Positions 1 through 9,113 are shown, counted from the first letter of the stretch. The stretch is 64,000 nt of DNA from Chitinophaga oryziterrae (GCF_009758125.1 NZ_WRXO01000012.1:124001-188000); one strand, 5' to 3'. Program-made: numbers and translations. Notes: generated by a model from the sequence alone, not told the origin.

Positions 1-17
1 TAATCAAATTAAGGATA

Positions 18-1460
18 TTAACCGAGCCTCGCCCGCTTCAGGTACATATCCACTAACAATATTGAAAATGTAACACCTAATATCATATTGAATAACTGAT
101 ATCGCAGTACAACCGGGGATGCCAATACACTAAACCCAAAATGTACGATCCAGTAAAAAGTAGTCATTCTAAAAGCCTGCCTGAAAGCCGGAGCCGTAAA
201 TTTCCTTCCGCCTATCAGTAAATATGCGATCCATACACCTGTAAACAGGATGATGATAAATACCATGAATGCAGAATAATAATCAAACAATCGCATTTCA
301 CTTTTATCAGATACCGTGTATACTTTATCCGTTTTATACCGGAACCATGTTTGCGCTATTGACCACACACTATCAGCGCCATCATTATAGACCGACATAT
401 TCTCTGCAGGAGGGTTCGCATACTGCAGCATATTAGGCCATATATAATACCGGATATATTGCAAAGGATATTGGTTGATGAGGTACTTCCCATATTTATT
501 ATACAGCGGAGATACTGCAGCCATCCTCTCCAGATGTACTTTGTTATCCGCTATATGCGCTGCACCGGGAACCGGCTGTAAAGGAGAACCGGGATCCCAC
601 AGGTAAAAAGCCATTAGTGGCCTGTCCGGCCGGAAAGCCATGGGAATATGTTGCAGGGAATCCAGGTATATGGTCACCCGCTGATGCACAGCGGCAAACG
701 CAGACGGTACTGTAATGACCGGCCTTACCGGCATATGCGCATAGGCATATACGGCATTACTGGCCATCTGCCATCCACTGAATGCGGAGAATTGCCGGGT
801 ACCCATTACTTTGCCGGTCTGCCCTGTTGTATAATAGATGAAACCACTTATCAAAGTGATAATAGCTATGATACTGGCCAGTTTAGTCCTGACTGACACC
901 CCGCAGAATACGATCACTGTAATACTGATCACCGGATAGATCAGTGCATGGTAACGCACCGTAAAAGCCAGTAACAGCACCAGCAAATGTGCCAGCAGTA
1001 GCAATCTCCCTGGCTTGTATATCAATTTGAAAAGCTGGGAGATCCAGACCAGACTGATACTGATAAAATAGACATCACTGGTGATATAATTGCTTAAGTA
1101 TAGAATTGCAGGATTTAAGAATAAGAACGCGAAGATGGTCGCTTTAGCCCATTTACCGGAAGGGGTAAGGTCCAGGATAGTAAAGAAGAAATACAGGGCG
1201 CAGCAATGGTAGCATAGATACTGTACGAATACCAGCAGGGTATCTGAATGCGAGAAGAAACCGACAAAACGGACCAGCTTTGCATATCCTACAGGCCACA
1301 TATTTGCATCCGCGTTAGTATAGGTACTACGCAGATAGTTATATGAATCCTGCATGAAATTGGGGAATGGGTACAGGTATTTAAATAAGAGGAACTGTAT
1401 TAACATTGTGATTCCCGCAATAAATACGTACCGCTGCCTGTCTTTTAAATGGATTCGCAT
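18..1460 (-). CDS. GT-C-like polytopic membrane glycosyltransferase, paralog A
   Basis: Integral membrane protein of about 480 residues with roughly ten hydrophobic segments. It resembles GT-C (PMT/ArnT, GT39-like) glycosyltransferases. After the first membrane segment comes a loop with YPFPNF then DSY (Asp about 38), where GT-C enzymes carry a catalytic acidic residue. Further on are WPVGYAK, SNYITSD, FTVRY, GGW-like (SGWQMASNA) and, near the end, ASPVVLRYQ. The same motifs recur in three other genes of this window (27998-29521, 33411-34904, 41428-42978), so it belongs to a local paralog family. I chose the ATG at 1460 over an upstream GTG at 1493 because it matches the paralogs' N-termini. 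It is divergent from the AraC-like gene at 1738. A sugar-lipid donor and protein or glycan acceptor are inferred from the fold only. Confidence 0.7.
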   Translation of the reverse strand: MRIHLKDRQRYVFIAGITMLIQFLLFKYLYPFPNFMQDSYNYLRSTYTNADANMWPVGYAKLVRFVGFFSHSDTLLVFVQYLCYHCCALYFFFTILDLTPSGKWAKATIFAFLFLNPAILYLSNYITSDVYFISISLVWISQLFKLIYKPGRLLLLAHLLVLLLAFTVRYHALIYPVISITVIVFCGVSVRTKLASIIAIITLISGFIYYTTGQTGKVMGTRQFSAFSGWQMASNAVYAYAHMPVRPVITVPSAFAAVHQRVTIYLDSLQHIPMAFRPDRPLMAFYLWDPGSPLQPVPGAAHIADNKVHLERMAAVSPLYNKYGKYLINQYPLQYIRYYIWPNMLQYANPPAENMSVYNDGADSVWSIAQTWFRYKTDKVYTVSDKSEMRLFDYYSAFMVFIIILFTGVWIAYLLIGGRKFTAPAFRQAFRMTTFYWIVHFGFSVLASPVVLRYQLFNMILGVTFSILLVDMYLKRARLG

Positions 1461-1509
1461 ATTTATGTGTCTGGCTGTAAATAAAGTTACCACAATATTT
1501 TTTTACTCG

Positions 1510-1596
1510 TTAACGAATCATTAACGAACGTCTTTTATCAATTTCCTAGCTTTAGTTTGTAGATAGCAAATGCTGGTAATTTACCAACATAATGTT
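1510..1596. promoter_or_regulatory. Candidate operators in the divergent GT-C / AraC intergenic region
   Basis: Between the two divergent genes there is a direct repeat TTAACGAA at 1510-1517 and 1521-1528 (11-bp period, one helical turn). A perfect palindrome TGGTAATTTACCA lies at 1574-1586, and AACATAATGTT overlaps it at 1586-1596. Direct repeats one turn apart suit AraC-type regulators, and an AraC-like gene starts at 1738. The rest of 1461-1737 shows nothing else clear. That these are binding sites is inference. Confidence 0.35.
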
Positions 1597-1737
1597 ATTA
1601 TTTAACTGATTTTCATTGTTTAACTATTCCCAAACCAGAGACAACGACAAAGCATTGTTCGGATCGTATACTCTGGTTGTGCAGTAACCTGAAACAGGCC
1701 GTTCCGTGAAAGTGAAAGTCACAAACAGTATTAAATT

Positions 1738-2739
1738 ATGTACCCGCAATTACACGACGAAAATAAACTTCTTTTGGTAGACCGGTTCGCCCAGGACTAC
1801 CTGCCTGCTACACATGTTTCCCCCGAATACCTGCACCTGGTAATCCCTTATGCAGGTCTTTACTATGAACAGGATGTTGATTACGACATTCTGTCGCAAC
1901 ATATACCCCTTGGCCCCTTTTCCCTCTGGCTGCACGATATCTTTACCAGGAAAGATATCGTGCTTTGCCCTTATTCTCCTTTCCATCTCTGGGCGCTGCA
2001 TTTTATGTATGAAGACAGCCTGCGGACATCCTTCCAGACAGACGACTTCATACTGGACGAAATGGAATGTAACCTCTTTAATCTCTACGCTGAAATGCAC
2101 AAGGTCCCCATGCCAGCGGGCAAAAAGATCCTGTCGTTCCATATCAATATCCTGCCGGGAGCATTAAAACAACTGGTACAACGTTACCCTCCCCTCTATT
2201 ACCTTACTAACAAACACCTGGAAAATGTCAGTGGGATCATCAATCAACGGCCTTATAAGATCAATGCCGTTTGTAACATGCTTATCCAGAACATCCTCAC
2301 CTGCAAGTATATCGAAGAACAGGCGCATTGCTATCTGTACCGCTGCTGTGTAGACCTCTTCCTCAATTTCGCGCAACAGGATGCCGCCAATCCGGAGCCC
2401 CTGCTTTTATCCAATGCAACGAGTGCTAAACTGTTCAACAACATATTCTCTTACCTGGTGGAACATCCTCATCTCGCTCATAGCGTAGCGGAACTCGCCA
2501 ATATGTTTAATATGCATGGGGCAAGACTGGCACATGGCTTCCGTCAGTATTTCAGTATGGGCATCACTCCATTTATCAAAATGAACCGGATGATGATGAT
2601 CTATAACCGCATGATGCAAAAGTCATTTACCCTGTCTATGATTGCAGAAGCAACGGGATATAGAAATGCACAGGAGATGGTGAAGGAAGTGGAAGAATAT
2701 TATGATTGCGATGTACAGGTATTAAGAAGAGGGATGTAA
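1738..2739 (+). CDS. AraC-like transcriptional regulator
   Basis: The C-terminal 90 residues (about 240-330) carry two helix-turn-helix-like stretches in AraC arrangement: SVAELANMFNMHGARLAHGFRQ and then a second unit SMIAEATGYRNAQEMVKE. The first 230 residues show no family I recognise; they would be the ligand or dimerisation part. The second HTH is weaker than in classic AraC proteins. It is transcribed divergently from the GT-C gene at 18-1460, so control of that gene and of itself is plausible. The ATG at 1738 is the first in frame and gives a normal length for the family (333 aa). Confidence 0.7.
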   Translation: MYPQLHDENKLLLVDRFAQDYLPATHVSPEYLHLVIPYAGLYYEQDVDYDILSQHIPLGPFSLWLHDIFTRKDIVLCPYSPFHLWALHFMYEDSLRTSFQTDDFILDEMECNLFNLYAEMHKVPMPAGKKILSFHINILPGALKQLVQRYPPLYYLTNKHLENVSGIINQRPYKINAVCNMLIQNILTCKYIEEQAHCYLYRCCVDLFLNFAQQDAANPEPLLLSNATSAKLFNNIFSYLVEHPHLAHSVAELANMFNMHGARLAHGFRQYFSMGITPFIKMNRMMMIYNRMMQKSFTLSMIAEATGYRNAQEMVKEVEEYYDCDVQVLRRGM

Positions 2740-2908
2740 AATATCACTATTAAAGGTTATATTTACCTGATAAAGAATGAGATTCCAATTTTCTTCAAAC
2801 TAGTCGAACATATTTAATCCTTAAATGTTATCCCATCACATGATATCAGCAAGATCCCTAATACACATTAAAAACATCAACCCCACTTATAATAATAAAC
2901 TATAAACT

Positions 2909-3997
2909 ATGGACTTTAAAGATCTTATCAAACAACTTGGCGACCGTGTTATCAAGCTTAAAGACCAGGTAAATACGGAAGAAGCCACTAAGAATGCCTT
3001 TATAATGCCCTTTATCAAAGAATTGGGATACGATGTTTTTAACCCACTTGAAGTAACTCCTGAACTGGTCGCAGATATCGGTATGAAACAAGGAGAGAAA
3101 ATTGATTATGCTATTATGGAGAATGGACAACCAATTATTTTGATAGAATGTAAACATCATGCAGCTCCATTAAACGTTCATAACGCATCTCAACTTTTCA
3201 GATACTTCCATACAACGAAAGCAAAATTCTCTATCCTGACCAATGGCATTGAATATCGTTTTTATACAGACCTGGTAGAGCCAAACAAAATGGATGAAAA
3301 GCCATTTTTTACCTTCAACATCACAGATATAAAAGATAACCAGATAGAAGAACTTAAAAAGTTTCACAAAACTTATTATAACTTCAACAACATTGTAAAT
3401 ACTGCAAGTGAATTAAAATACACAAATGAACTCAGGCTATTACTCACTTCAGAATTCAATAATCCCAGCCCCGATTTCGTCAAACACTTTGCCAGACAAG
3501 TATATCCCAGTGTTATTACAGCTAAGATATTAGAACAGTTCACCAACTTAACTAAGAAGTCTATTCAACAAAATATAAATGATCTTATTACCGACCGGTT
3601 GAAAACGGCCCTGACTAAAGAGGACGAAGTAACCAAAGAGCAAGAGGCTGCTCAAGCAGTAACAGACCAATCAAAAACTGAAGAAACCAAAATTGTAACT
3701 ACTGAGGAAGAATTAGAGGCCTTCCTGATTGTAAAAACTATCCTGCGACAAAAAATCAATGCTACCAGAGTATCTCACAGGGATGCGCAATCATATTTTG
3801 CAGTTCTTCTTGATAATAATAATCGTAAAACGATCTGCCGGCTTTATCTCGATGGTGCTAAAAAATGCCTTGGAACATTTGACGAACAGAAAAAGGAAAT
3901 TAAACATAACATTGCAACACTGGATGACATCTTTAAGCTTGCAGATATACTTTTAAAGACCGTGGAAAACTATGACAAAGCCAAGGAATTAGTATAA
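2909..3997 (+). CDS. Orphan HsdR-N-like nuclease domain protein (COG4748-like)
   Basis: The N-terminal about 150 residues look like the type I restriction HsdR N-terminal nuclease domain: EEATKNAFIMPFIKELGYDVFNP, then a PD-(D/E)xK core, KIDYAIM...IILIECKHH (Asp and ExK visible), then LTNGIEYRFYTD. A Glu/Lys-rich linker (about 230-275) leads to a C-terminal domain of unknown role. There is no helicase domain, no hsdM/hsdS and no methylase beside it. Such stand-alone proteins are usually called type I restriction enzyme R N-terminal domain proteins and their role is not settled. A defence role is possible but not shown by context. Confidence 0.75.
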   Translation: MDFKDLIKQLGDRVIKLKDQVNTEEATKNAFIMPFIKELGYDVFNPLEVTPELVADIGMKQGEKIDYAIMENGQPIILIECKHHAAPLNVHNASQLFRYFHTTKAKFSILTNGIEYRFYTDLVEPNKMDEKPFFTFNITDIKDNQIEELKKFHKTYYNFNNIVNTASELKYTNELRLLLTSEFNNPSPDFVKHFARQVYPSVITAKILEQFTNLTKKSIQQNINDLITDRLKTALTKEDEVTKEQEAAQAVTDQSKTEETKIVTTEEELEAFLIVKTILRQKINATRVSHRDAQSYFAVLLDNNNRKTICRLYLDGAKKCLGTFDEQKKEIKHNIATLDDIFKLADILLKTVENYDKAKELV

Positions 3998-4118
3998 AAA
4001 CAAAAAAGCCAGACATGAGTGCCCGGCTACTGCTATATAGACTAAAAATTCAATCAGAAGGCAATGGTAAGACTTTACAAATAAAAATCAGTTAATACGC
4101 CGTTAAAAGGATAAAATT

Positions 4119-4883
4119 TTACTCCCAGATACCATTCATTTCAGTCAGAATGACCGGCTCTCCATCCGTAACAATAATTGTATGCTCGTGCTGAGCAGCA
4201 TAACCGCCTTTATTGCCTATCAGCGTCCAGCCATCAGGTTGCGTATTGGCAATGGTAGATAGTGTAGAAATGAACGTTTCTATGGCCACTACTCCATTTT
4301 TACGGAATTTAGAGCGGTTAAAACGATCCCAGTAATTCGCAATTTCATGCGGGTCCTCATGTAAACTACGTCCTACTCCATGTCCGGTAAGATTACGGAT
4401 CACTTTATACCCGGATTTCCTCGCCTCTGTTTCAATGAGTTTGCCGATATCTGAAATACGTACATCTCCTTTAATATGATGTATCGCTTTCTGTAAAATA
4501 CGTTTGGAAGTATCCACCAGCTTCTGGTGATGATGTAAATCCTCTCCCAGCACAAAAGATCCTCCATTATCAGACCAGAACCCACCGAGTTCTGCTGATA
4601 CATCAATATTCAACAGGGTTCCTTCCTGCAATATTTTCTTCTCAGAGGGAATACCATGCGCAATTTCATTATTAATGCTGATGCAGGTCCAGCCCGGGAA
4701 ATTATATGTGAGTCTGGGTGCAGATCTGGCCCCTAATTGTTGAAGCACCTCTCCCCCGAAATCATCCAGCTGTTTAGCCGTCATACCCGGTTTTGCGTAG
4801 TTACGCATTTCTTTCAGTGTAAGCGCTACTGCTTCACTTATCTTCTTCATCCCATTCAGTTCCTCTTCATTCGTAATCAACAT
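4119..4883 (-). CDS. map: Methionine aminopeptidase, type I
   Basis: Removes the initiator methionine from nascent proteins. All five metal ligands appear in the expected order: Asp in LLNIDVS, Asp in FWSDNGGSF, His in the GHGVGRSLHEDP loop, Glu in VVAIETF and Glu in QHEHTIIV. The segment after the second Asp (NGGSF) differs from the more common T(a/r)TF. I chose ATG 4883 (254 aa, normal for type I) over an upstream in-frame start that would run into the helicase gene. It follows the helicase stop by one base, so the two are probably co-transcribed. Confidence 0.93.
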   Translation of the reverse strand: MLITNEEELNGMKKISEAVALTLKEMRNYAKPGMTAKQLDDFGGEVLQQLGARSAPRLTYNFPGWTCISINNEIAHGIPSEKKILQEGTLLNIDVSAELGGFWSDNGGSFVLGEDLHHHQKLVDTSKRILQKAIHHIKGDVRISDIGKLIETEARKSGYKVIRNLTGHGVGRSLHEDPHEIANYWDRFNRSKFRKNGVVAIETFISTLSTIANTQPDGWTLIGNKGGYAAQHEHTIIVTDGEPVILTEMNGIWE

Positions 4884-4884
4884 C

Positions 4885-6129
4885 CTATTTCTTCTTTTTC
4901 TTCTTTTTGGCAAACTGTGCTTCCGCTTTATTATGCTCATCTAGCAACAGCTGCCAGTTATCGTTTGGAATATCTTCGGAGAAACTGATCGTTTCCCGGT
5001 AATCGTTCTTATCAATCTTCATCACCGTAACCTCTTTCCCTAAATATGTCTGGATAGCATCCAGCACCGGCTTTTCCTCATCACTGCAAAAAGACACGGC
5101 CTGCCCCTTTTTCACCCCACGCCCCGTACGGCCTACTCTGTGTACGTAGTTCTCAGGTACATCGGGTAGGTCATAGTTCACTACATAATCTACATCCGGA
5201 ATATCGATACCACGTGCATTCACATCGGTGGTCACCAACACTTTCACTTCTCCTTTTTTAAACTCGTCCATTACCTGTAAACGGTTATCCTGTTCTTTCC
5301 CGCCATGCATGGTCAAGGTCCGGATACCCACACGTTCCATCGCCGCAAACACTCTTTCCGCCCGTACTTTCGTACGTACAAATACGAGGATCTTACTTTC
5401 AGGGAATTCCTTAACCAGGCGTTCCAGGAAGAAACGTTTATCATCCATTCCCACATAGGCAACCGCATGCTGTACGTTTTTAGATACAGGGTCCTGTGGG
5501 GAGATCTGGATACGGATAGGGTTATATACTACGGAATAGGCAAGGTCTTTAATGTCTTTGTCGATAGTAGCAGAGAAGAACAACGTCTGATGTTTACGGG
5601 GTAAATGTTTCATCACATCCCTGATATCGCGGATAAAGCCAAGGTCCAGCATATGGTCCGCTTCATCCAGGATCAGCACCGCTACCTGGCTAAGGTCTAT
5701 AAAACCCTGACTGATAAGGTCGAACATACGACCGGGTGTAGCGATCAGCACATCTACTCCCTGCGCCAACTTCTTTAGCTGAGGGGCCTGATCTACCCCT
5801 CCATGTAAGCCCAGGATATTGAGTTTTGTATATTTCCCTATTTTCTCAAATACTTCTGCGATCTGTATGGCCAGTTCCCTGGTAGGTACCATCACCACAC
5901 AACGTACTTCTCCTTTCGTTTTCTTCGGATGCCGTTTCTGCAGCATATCCAGGACGGGAATGGCAAAAGCCGCCGTCTTACCGGTGCCTGTCTGGGCTAT
6001 AGCCAGTACATCGTCCCCCTTCATGATACTGGGGATCGCCTTGAACTGGATATCAGTAGGACGCTTAAAACCCAGCTCTTCCAAACTTCTTTTGATCTCC
6101 GGGGATATGTGATACTGCTCGAACTTCAT
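4885..6129 (-). CDS. DEAD-box RNA helicase, RhlE-like
   Basis: ATP-dependent RNA helicase acting in ribosome assembly or RNA turnover. Motifs in order are the Q motif (FKRPTDIQFKAIP), Walker A AQTGTGKT, PTRELA, GG, TPGR, DEAD, SAT, the C-terminal RecA half with ARGIDIPDVDYVVNYD, and HRVGRTGR. The 414-aa protein ends in a run of seven lysines (FAKKKKKKK), a basic tail common in this class. It is the first gene of a likely two-gene unit with map. A consensus -7 box sits just before the start codon (see 6134-6141). Confidence 0.93.
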   Translation of the reverse strand: MKFEQYHISPEIKRSLEELGFKRPTDIQFKAIPSIMKGDDVLAIAQTGTGKTAAFAIPVLDMLQKRHPKKTKGEVRCVVMVPTRELAIQIAEVFEKIGKYTKLNILGLHGGVDQAPQLKKLAQGVDVLIATPGRMFDLISQGFIDLSQVAVLILDEADHMLDLGFIRDIRDVMKHLPRKHQTLFFSATIDKDIKDLAYSVVYNPIRIQISPQDPVSKNVQHAVAYVGMDDKRFFLERLVKEFPESKILVFVRTKVRAERVFAAMERVGIRTLTMHGGKEQDNRLQVMDEFKKGEVKVLVTTDVNARGIDIPDVDYVVNYDLPDVPENYVHRVGRTGRGVKKGQAVSFCSDEEKPVLDAIQTYLGKEVTVMKIDKNDYRETISFSEDIPNDNWQLLLDEHNKAEAQFAKKKKKKK

Positions 6130-6133
6130 GGGG

Positions 6134-6141
6134 CAAAGGTA
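6134..6141 (-). promoter_or_regulatory. Bacteroidota -7 box for the helicase gene; possibly leaderless
   Basis: Read on the minus strand this is TACCTTTG, an exact match to the Bacteroidota -7 consensus TAnnTTTG. It ends only five bases before the ATG at 6129, so transcription would start at or next to the start codon. I could not find a convincing -33 TTTG. Confidence 0.5.
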
Positions 6142-6183
6142 GAATTTTAGTATGAATGCAGTAATTTAACAGAAAATCTGTCC

Positions 6184-6852
6184 ATGCGCGGGAACAAACT
6201 CATGTTGCTTCACCCCCTCAACCGTAGTCTGATCAGCCTTGGCTTAACCGCCCTGGTATTTGTATTGATCAGAAATCTTCCCATTACCCCTTTGATACGC
6301 ATCATGCTTTTATGGGATGTGTTTGCACTCACTTTCATTACTACCTGCTGGATCGTCTTTGTTACCCGTAGCGTAACAGACATCAGGCAGTATGCCAGAC
6401 AGGATGATGGCAGCCGTCTTTTTGTCTTCGTATTCATCCTGCTGGCGTGTTTCTTCAGTATGCTCCTCGTATTACTGCTGATGTTATCTAAAGAATCCAG
6501 CGAAGCCAGTATGTTCCTGTATATTCCGGTAGCTGTAGCGGGGATCTTATTTTCATGGGCCATGGTGCATACGATGTACACCATGCACTATGCTCATATG
6601 TATTATGACGATGATGAAGATGATGGGAACAAACATGCCGGGGGACTGGAATTCCCTAAAGAGAATTGCCCGGATTATATCGACTTTGCCTACTTCGCCT
6701 TTGTCGTAGGCATGACCTTCCAGGTGTCTGACGTGGAAATCAGCTCCCGCAAAATACGCAGGGCGGTACTATTTCATGGTTTACTGGCTTTCGGGCTCAA
6801 TACTTTTGTAGTGGCATTAGCGATCAACCTGATAGCAGGGCTCAGAAACTGA
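6184..6852 (+). CDS. DUF1345 family membrane protein
   Basis: A 222-aa inner-membrane protein with about five hydrophobic helices, an acidic cytosolic patch (YYDDDEDDG, about 140-148) and a C-terminal block FAFVVGMTFQVSDVEISSRKIRR followed by LLAFGLNTFVVALAINLIAG. That block is characteristic of DUF1345. The function of the family is unknown. It stands alone, divergent from the helicase and convergent with the HTTM gene, whose stop lies one base away. Confidence 0.85.
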   Translation: MRGNKLMLLHPLNRSLISLGLTALVFVLIRNLPITPLIRIMLLWDVFALTFITTCWIVFVTRSVTDIRQYARQDDGSRLFVFVFILLACFFSMLLVLLLMLSKESSEASMFLYIPVAVAGILFSWAMVHTMYTMHYAHMYYDDDEDDGNKHAGGLEFPKENCPDYIDFAYFAFVVGMTFQVSDVEISSRKIRRAVLFHGLLAFGLNTFVVALAINLIAGLRN

Positions 6853-6853
6853 G

Positions 6854-7753
6854 TTATTCCATATTCCAGAATGCCTGCGTAGCAATGGCTCCGGCCCTGC
6901 GCAGTCTTCGTTTTTCCCTTAAAGGGCTTACAAGTACCACATACGCATGACGTACATATGGCCAGCCAAAAGCAGCTGTATTGAAAATGATCATGATGGC
7001 AGCAAACAATTGAAGTCCCATGAAAATGGCAATACTTACATGCAATAATACTACTGCCAGGTAACCATACGGACGGGAACGGGGCCACCAGATATATAAA
7101 GGATATCCTATTTCAATGATCAGTGTACTCCAGCCAATGCATTTGGCTAAAAGCGGGTATTCTGCCATCCAGTGCATATCAAACCGGGCAAACTGTCCCT
7201 GCATCAGGGTTTGCCAGATAGCTTCCCCATTCCACCACTGTGCTCCCATCGCCTTCTCTACCCCCGAAGCGAAATATACCAGGCAAAGGTGTAGCTGTAA
7301 CACACGGATGGCCAGCGTATTCCAGTCATTGGTTTTAATACCGGTCACCGGCATAATGATACAATAGAAGAGCGCTATATGCATAAAGGTCTCCACCCCA
7401 TACGCGGCCATAAAGCCTGTATTGATAAACATGAACTGTAACGCCCAGGCGACAATAGCGCACACCCGGGTGTATTTGCCAAACAATAATCCCAATAACC
7501 CGAGCATATATACTCCCATGAGCATATATACCCAGGTATCAGGACCAGTGCCAGTGGCGGTTGCCAAAGGCTGTAACCAGGAGAGTTGTGGCATATAAGG
7601 CGATACGATCTCTTTACTAAGCGACCAGGGAACAAGTCCGTCTGCACCGTACAGTAAAGAGATATTACCAGCCAGCCACAATCCCTGTATCAGTCCGAGG
7701 GAAGCAACTGCAATCCTGAAAAACACCAGTGGTCCGGAAGAAGTAGGTTTCAT
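6854..7753 (-). CDS. HTTM-domain membrane protein (VKGC/SdpB-like)
   Basis: A 299-aa polytopic protein with about seven membrane segments. Typical HTTM features are FFRIAVASLGLIQG at the start, GVETFMHIALFYCIIMP, QLHLCLVYFASGVEKAMGAQWWNGEAIW and EIGYPLYIWWPRSRP. HTTM domains occur in vitamin K-dependent carboxylases and in SdpB, which works with SdpA to mature the Bacillus SDP toxin. Its ATG overlaps the stop of the preceding 155-aa gene by four bases, so the two are translationally coupled and probably act together. The exact reaction is unknown. An SdpAB-like peptide maturation role is possible but not proven. Confidence 0.75.
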   Translation of the reverse strand: MKPTSSGPLVFFRIAVASLGLIQGLWLAGNISLLYGADGLVPWSLSKEIVSPYMPQLSWLQPLATATGTGPDTWVYMLMGVYMLGLLGLLFGKYTRVCAIVAWALQFMFINTGFMAAYGVETFMHIALFYCIIMPVTGIKTNDWNTLAIRVLQLHLCLVYFASGVEKAMGAQWWNGEAIWQTLMQGQFARFDMHWMAEYPLLAKCIGWSTLIIEIGYPLYIWWPRSRPYGYLAVVLLHVSIAIFMGLQLFAAIMIIFNTAAFGWPYVRHAYVVLVSPLREKRRLRRAGAIATQAFWNME

Positions 7754-8217
7754 AACTTTTTATAATTCTTAACTAAAAAAGGTTCCCATTTAGGGCTCGC
7801 TCCCTGCCGGAAGGAACGCATATCCGGGATTTGTTTACTGATGACGGTCACTCGGACCATTTCCCCTTCAGGGTATTGGCGCATGATATAAGAAGCACAG
7901 CTTTTTGCCAGCAGTGACTGTGCTTCATCAATGCTGAAAAAATTATACACTGTCTGAATACGGCGGTTACATTCGGTATTAGCTCCTTCCAGCCGGGTTA
8001 CCTGCTGATGTGATTTACTATCTGCAATAGTGTATACAACCCCTATTTCATTCCCTATATGCGGCGCGAAAAAGCTGAAGATATTTCCTGCACCGGTAAA
8101 ATCCGCATAAGCGCTTAACCAGTTTTTACCGCCATACCATTCCTTCAAATGAGCAGCATGTAAGCCCGCTATCAGCAGGTGAAAAGCAGCAAGGCTTATC
8201 CAACAGATACGTTTCAT
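7750..8217 (-). CDS. Membrane-anchored partner protein of the HTTM gene
   Basis: A 155-aa protein with one N-terminal hydrophobic segment (ISLAAFHLLIAGLHA) and an extracytoplasmic part with the conserved-looking stretch YADFTGAGNIFSFFAP. It then runs through a region with two cysteines (TECN, KSCASY) to a basic C-terminus. I do not recognise a named domain with certainty. Small single-pass proteins with an FFAP-type motif beside HTTM proteins recall the SdpA/SdpB pairing. The start at 8217 is preceded directly by a strong terminator hairpin (8218-8264). Confidence 0.65.
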   Translation of the reverse strand: MKRICWISLAAFHLLIAGLHAAHLKEWYGGKNWLSAYADFTGAGNIFSFFAPHIGNEIGVVYTIADSKSHQQVTRLEGANTECNRRIQTVYNFFSIDEAQSLLAKSCASYIMRQYPEGEMVRVTVISKQIPDMRSFRQGASPKWEPFLVKNYKKL

Positions 8218-8264
8218 AAAAAAAGATTGAATTGAACTTCCCTGAGAAAACAGGGAAGTTCAAT
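8218..8264 (-). terminator. Intrinsic terminator/attenuator abutting a start codon
   Basis: A perfect 14-bp stem (8231-8244 with 8251-8264, six-base loop) is followed on the minus strand by TCAATC and seven T. The T-run touches the ATG of the 155-aa gene at 8217. It would end transcripts of the upstream lipoprotein gene. The 155-aa/HTTM pair must then depend on read-through or an unseen promoter. Confidence 0.8.
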
Positions 8265-8270
8265 GGATAA

Positions 8271-9113
8271 TTAAAATCCTATAATAGCGCCACCGGCAAC
8301 TTCTTCAATGGTCATCCTGGCAAAGCTTTTGTCAAGACGGGAGAAATTAGCACGGATATCTGTCAGTACTAATGGATCAAAACAACCGATCAGGTTTGGG
8401 AAACGCTTGCTGAGGATATCTTTCCATCTGAGACCAACGTAAGCGGTAGTACGTGCACCTGCATCAGGTACTTTGGTAATGTCTCCGATACCGTAGAATC
8501 CACGGGTAAAGGCAGGCAGCGTAGTACCGGCGGGTAGTGTAAGACGGAATTTTGCAAGATCAAAACCTGCCAGGTATTTGTCTATGGCATCAGGTTGTAA
8601 ACCACTGGCGGTAGTCAGGAAAGTTTTGGTAGCCAGCAGTTGCTGGTTCTCTCCGACTTCTGTCACTGCCAGGTCAGCAAATGTTTTGCTGTCTGCTTTT
8701 TTGATCAGTTCCGCAGCACGGGCAGCAATGTCCGTGAGGGGGATCATGGTAGGGCAGGTCTTTATCCAGATCTTGTTAAACGGAATGGTAGTGTAGCCAA
8801 TTTTGTACAACGCTGGAATCGGGCTGGGATAACGTGGGCCACCAAACTGTGTTTCGTCGGACAATGTTCCGTAAACCGATTTGGTAATGTAGTTGTTGGC
8901 TGGCAATCCATCAAAACTAAGCAGATATGTATCCGGTGTAAGGTCTTTCAGGATAACATCCAGTTCATCACTGCCGGCAGTTCTTGCACCAGCAGCAGTT
9001 TGGGTTTGAGACAACGGTAAAGACTTATCAACCGTTTTTTGATCTTTGGAACATGAGAAGAGCGATAGTGCAGCAATACCTGCCACACCCGCTAACATGA
9101 AATGTTTACGCAT
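8271..9113 (-). CDS. Secreted lipoprotein of unknown function
   Basis: A 280-aa protein with a signal peptide and lipobox (MRKHFMLAGVAGIAALSLFSC, Cys about 21), so it is probably anchored in a membrane facing the periplasm or outside. The body has no domain I recognise. It contains two further cysteines (WIKTCPTM and NLIGCFDP) and ends in EEVAGGAIIGF. ATG 9113 is preferred over an upstream in-frame start because it places the signal peptide at the N-terminus. It is separated from the 155-aa/HTTM pair by a terminator and follows a small secreted peptide gene. It might be the substrate of the HTTM system, which is speculative. Confidence 0.7.
   Translation of the reverse strand: MRKHFMLAGVAGIAALSLFSCSKDQKTVDKSLPLSQTQTAAGARTAGSDELDVILKDLTPDTYLLSFDGLPANNYITKSVYGTLSDETQFGGPRYPSPIPALYKIGYTTIPFNKIWIKTCPTMIPLTDIAARAAELIKKADSKTFADLAVTEVGENQQLLATKTFLTTASGLQPDAIDKYLAGFDLAKFRLTLPAGTTLPAFTRGFYGIGDITKVPDAGARTTAYVGLRWKDILSKRFPNLIGCFDPLVLTDIRANFSRLDKSFARMTIEEVAGGAIIGF

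Noticed and set aside
2909..3997. Complete type I restriction system
   Set aside because: Only the nuclease-like N-domain is present; no hsdM, hsdS or helicase motifs nearby.
4885..4940. Longer N-terminus for methionine aminopeptidase
   Set aside because: It would overlap the helicase gene and only translates the helicase's Lys-coding tail; the family start fits ATG 4883.
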